Source: Serinus canaria (taxonomy: Eukaryota; Chordata; Aves; Passeriformes; Fringillidae). From it: a stretch of 64,000 nt of DNA. Position 1 is the first letter of the stretch. The number at the start of each line of letters is the position of its first letter. Where the stretch lies: NCBI RefSeq assembly GCF_022539315.1, contig NC_066322.1:22020765-22084764 (forward strand), given 5' to 3'. Made by a program: the position numbers and the translations under genes. The notes under the pieces were generated by a model, which saw only the letters and a program-made list of their open reading frames with translations, had not been told where the DNA came from and searched no databases. This document shows, in pieces, positions 60,970 to 64,000 of the stretch.

Positions 60970-63900
60970 CTGCAAACACTTGACGTTTCCTTGCACAGTC
61001 AGCTCACAAACACTCTGCTTTCTGATTTTTTTCTGGTATATTATACCCTTAGCACATGAAGTGAAAAGGTGAAACATCCACATTCTCAGTCTTTTTAGTT
61101 AGTGAGATGTTAGCCCGCTCTCTTCCTCGGTGTTATTTTTTGTTGTTGTTTTGCTGGCATTGTTTACACTGGAGTGGCTAAAAAGCACCCTCCTAGGAGC
61201 TGTCTTGTGTTACAATCTGGAAATGCTCATGGAAGAACCAGTCACTTACAGAACCAGGAGGTGTCACAGCAGGATCGATAAGAGAAGGCGATGGTGGCAG
61301 GGCATGGACTCCATTTGGTTTTAGCCATGGCTGGTATTAAGCAGCTGATACTAAGTGCCTTCCCCAGCTGCCCCTGGCAGCACAAGCCGTGTCTGTTTGT
61401 GCCCAGCACTCCCTGTGCAGTGCCTCATCCATGGATCACAGCTTTGTTCTCAGATGAAATCCTGGCCCTGCTCTAGCAGAAGGGAAAGTGAGGGCACACA
61501 GCAGCAGCCCCAGGGGCTGTACTCATACCGTGATCCAGTACAAACTCTGGCCCTCTGGCACCTCACACACCCAGTCTGGCTGTCCACAGCAATGGGTGCC
61601 ACAGCACCAGTCTGGCTCTGAGGCCAAGACAGAGATGAGCTGCCTGTTTGGCAGTGAATCTCCTCTTTCCACCACCTTCACCCCTAGCAATCCTCCTTTG
61701 GCTCTTGGCACTTACCCTCCTTGCCTCAGTGAAAATCCAGGCATTCCCAAGCCTGAAAAATCTACTTGGTCATTGCTATGTTATGTTGCTGTCAAACAGG
61801 TAACACTCAATATGTTTGGTACTGTGTTAGTCCTCCCCACTTCAGCAGAATGGTAATCCCCAGTTCATGAAGCCTTTGATACTGAGTTTAATTTTACATC
61901 TACACTTAACTGAACAAAATACAAGTACACTGAACATCAAGTATATGCTGAAGGCTCAGATGAGTAGGGAGCAGACCGGTGATGCCAACATGAATTCACT
62001 AAATCTGTTTATAATAGGTAGGTACTGTCAAATCACTCATTAAGCTCAGTGAACTGATTAATTTAAAATTTTCTCCTGCAGCAAAACTCCTCCTTCTTTC
62101 CCATCTCATTCATTTATGTGTAGCTGCACTCACCCACTGCTGACCCTATGGTAAACCTTTCCAGACCCTCTCTCCCTTCTCCTGGCACCAGCAGTCCAAG
62201 CAGCTCTATCATCTGCTTCCCAGGAAGCCTCCACCCTCCCCTGAGCCCCCCTGCTCCACTCTCCAGCTCTGACCTCTCTGATGACATCCCAGGCTGGATT
62301 TCCTGGCCAAATGTCATGGGCTGTGAACATTATGGTGAATGGGGTCCTAGTGGAAAGTACTTAGATAACTATCAAGTTAAATATAATTAAATGATTAATT
62401 ATAGTTCTCAGCTCTTTCACTTTTTGTAATTCCCTTTCTTTTATATTTATATTTGTAGTTGTTTGGATGTTTTCTTCTCCTTGCCATCTGTCTATTTCAT
62501 TTCTGTTTGAAATTATGCAGTAAGATATATAATCATTACAACGTGAGCATGAAAATACCACTGTCATCAGGGAATTCTTTTGTCAGGCTAAATTATGCAG
62601 TTTAGCTCAGTGCTGATTGCCTGCTTTAAGTGGATTATTATTTAAATTTGTTACCAAATAACTCAGAACAACAATATTTTCTTGTTGTCTTAGATAGCAA
62701 AGGTTCTATCACCATCATAGTACAAGGATTTCATATTATCAGAGCTTCATACTGCCTTGATACAGGCAGCTCCTCTAGACAGTGACTTCTCCAGGTCCTG
62801 GCAGTAATCTAACTCTCCCTACTCCTCTTTCCTTACTCTTATATAGCACTAGTTCTTATTGATTGCAGGTGTGGCCTGTTAAGATCAGGCCCACCTCCAA
62901 TCTTCAGCAACTGACCCAGCTGCAGCTCACTGGGGGACAAGATCACCCTCTACATTTTCTGGATTCATATTCTCATCAATTTGAAAAAGAAATCCTGTGA
63001 GTATTCTGAAAGATAGACCCCAAGTTTAAGCAAATAAAAAGTTTTCAATTCTGAGGGATAGATGTTAAGTATTTCAAGAAAACAGTCACATCTATTAAAT
63101 CTGAATATTTTTTCTGAAAAAAACACAAGTATCTGTAAAATCTGTACTCTAAGGAAACTTAGGAGCTCTCAGACATGGGGATATGCCACCAATCTAAGAA
63201 CTCAAATGTATTGTGTTAACATATGTTGATATTGGAATTAAATACTGTATAGCTCTGTGGTAATTATAAAACATACAGCAAGTATATGAACACCTCCAAG
63301 TCTTTCTAAAGTTACTAATAATTTTTAAATGTAATCACTTTTAGAATAACCAAAAGAGCTGCTTTTTCATCCTGTTTGAAACTTAGCTCTGCATTTTCCA
63401 AAGCCTTTTTTCAAATGTTTCTTCTTCTTTGTGAGCTATTCATATCCCAGAATTTAATGGGGAATAGACTAAATTAACTTATCACTGCCCCAATTCCTTG
63501 AAGTTGCCTACAGGAGGAGGCTTGAATTTCTGCATGCATATAATTTGTACACAGTGAAATGTAACATCTACATGTAATTTCCATGGTTTCTCAGTACAGC
63601 TTAGCTTTGATGAGATTCTGCAGTCACAAAAGTCAGAGGCTCTGCCATTTTCTCAGGGAAAAGGGGCTTGTGTTGTCATTTGCTTTCACTTATCTGCTGC
63701 CTTTTCTGTTCTGATTGCTTCCATGCAAAAATGACAGAGTGGTGTGGCATCAGACTACACTAGTCAGTGTCATCTCTTCTAAGACATTTTGTGCAACTCT
63801 GTCCAACTAATTTCATTATCTAACATCTTTTGCTTGCAGTGTTTTCAATTTTCAGATGACAGCAGTACTAATTAATTGTGTATCTTCTCACTGCTAGGCA

Positions 63901-64000
63901 TGTTTTCTGATTGTTCAATGTTGCTCCAATTTAAAGTGCAATTTTTATTGATGCCATCCTGTGCCTTCTTGATCAAATATATTTATGGGTGATTTTCCTA
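60970..64000. other. Upstream flank of CRB1, no gene recognised
   Basis: This AT-rich sequence lies upstream of CRB1. In mammals, as I recall, the gene on this side is ZBTB41 in divergent orientation; none of its BTB or zinc-finger coding sequence is visible here, so it must begin further right if synteny holds. A stretch at about 62760-62960 has a TATATAG box and a GC-balanced downstream part that might be a decayed LTR, but I could not confirm that. Open frames of up to 122 codons have no recognisable domain. Confidence 0.6.

Noticed and set aside
60495..61059. Overlapping plus-strand frames of 162 and 182 codons near CRB1 exon 1
   Set aside because: They lie in the GC-rich upstream patch where stop codons are rare, overlap each other in different frames, and resemble no known protein, including ZBTB41.

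Overview
This window is vertebrate nuclear DNA, almost certainly avian and probably passerine. It is AT-rich intronic sequence with a few small, very GC-rich exons. It carries chicken-repeat-1 (CR1) LINE tails and a solo LTR of a type I recognise from songbird genomes. The host assignment rests on these repeats and on remembered family resemblance, not on a database search.

One gene explains the window: the 5' half of CRB1 (crumbs homologue 1), on the minus strand. Six coding exons can be placed to the base with consensus splice sites and continuous reading frame. They are exon 1 (signal peptide, 60434-60503), exon 2 (EGF 1-5, 33233-33817), exon 3 (27014-27209), exon 4 (23173-23312), exon 5 (21818-22000) and exon 6 (EGF, laminin-G 1, EGF; 550-1497). 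They encode about the first 707 residues. Exon lengths are 70, 585, 196, 140, 183 and 948 nt. Four of the six equal the human lengths as I remember them. Exons 7 onward (laminin-G 2 and 3, remaining EGFs, membrane segment, cytoplasmic tail) lie beyond the left edge. Intron 1 (26.6 kb) and intron 5 (20.3 kb) make up most of the window. No other protein-coding gene, tRNA, rRNA or CRISPR array is supported. The 3.5 kb upstream of exon 1 holds a GC-rich patch that may be the promoter, and no neighbouring gene.

Three things deserve attention. (1) Intron 5 contains a strong candidate for an alternative first exon (5021-5072). It encodes an 18-residue signal peptide, splices in phase to exon 6, and sits behind a TATA-like box, a CRX-type site and a MAF/NRL half-site. 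It looks like an avian counterpart of the photoreceptor isoform CRB1-B described in mammals. (2) A 55/56-bp minisatellite (about 26709-27040) has amplified the 3' end of exon 3 together with its splice donor. It leaves five identical decoy donors in intron 3. (3) The exon 5 donor is followed directly by a GGGGCC-type tract able to form a G-quadruplex in the pre-mRNA. Most other open reading frames are chance or shadow frames.
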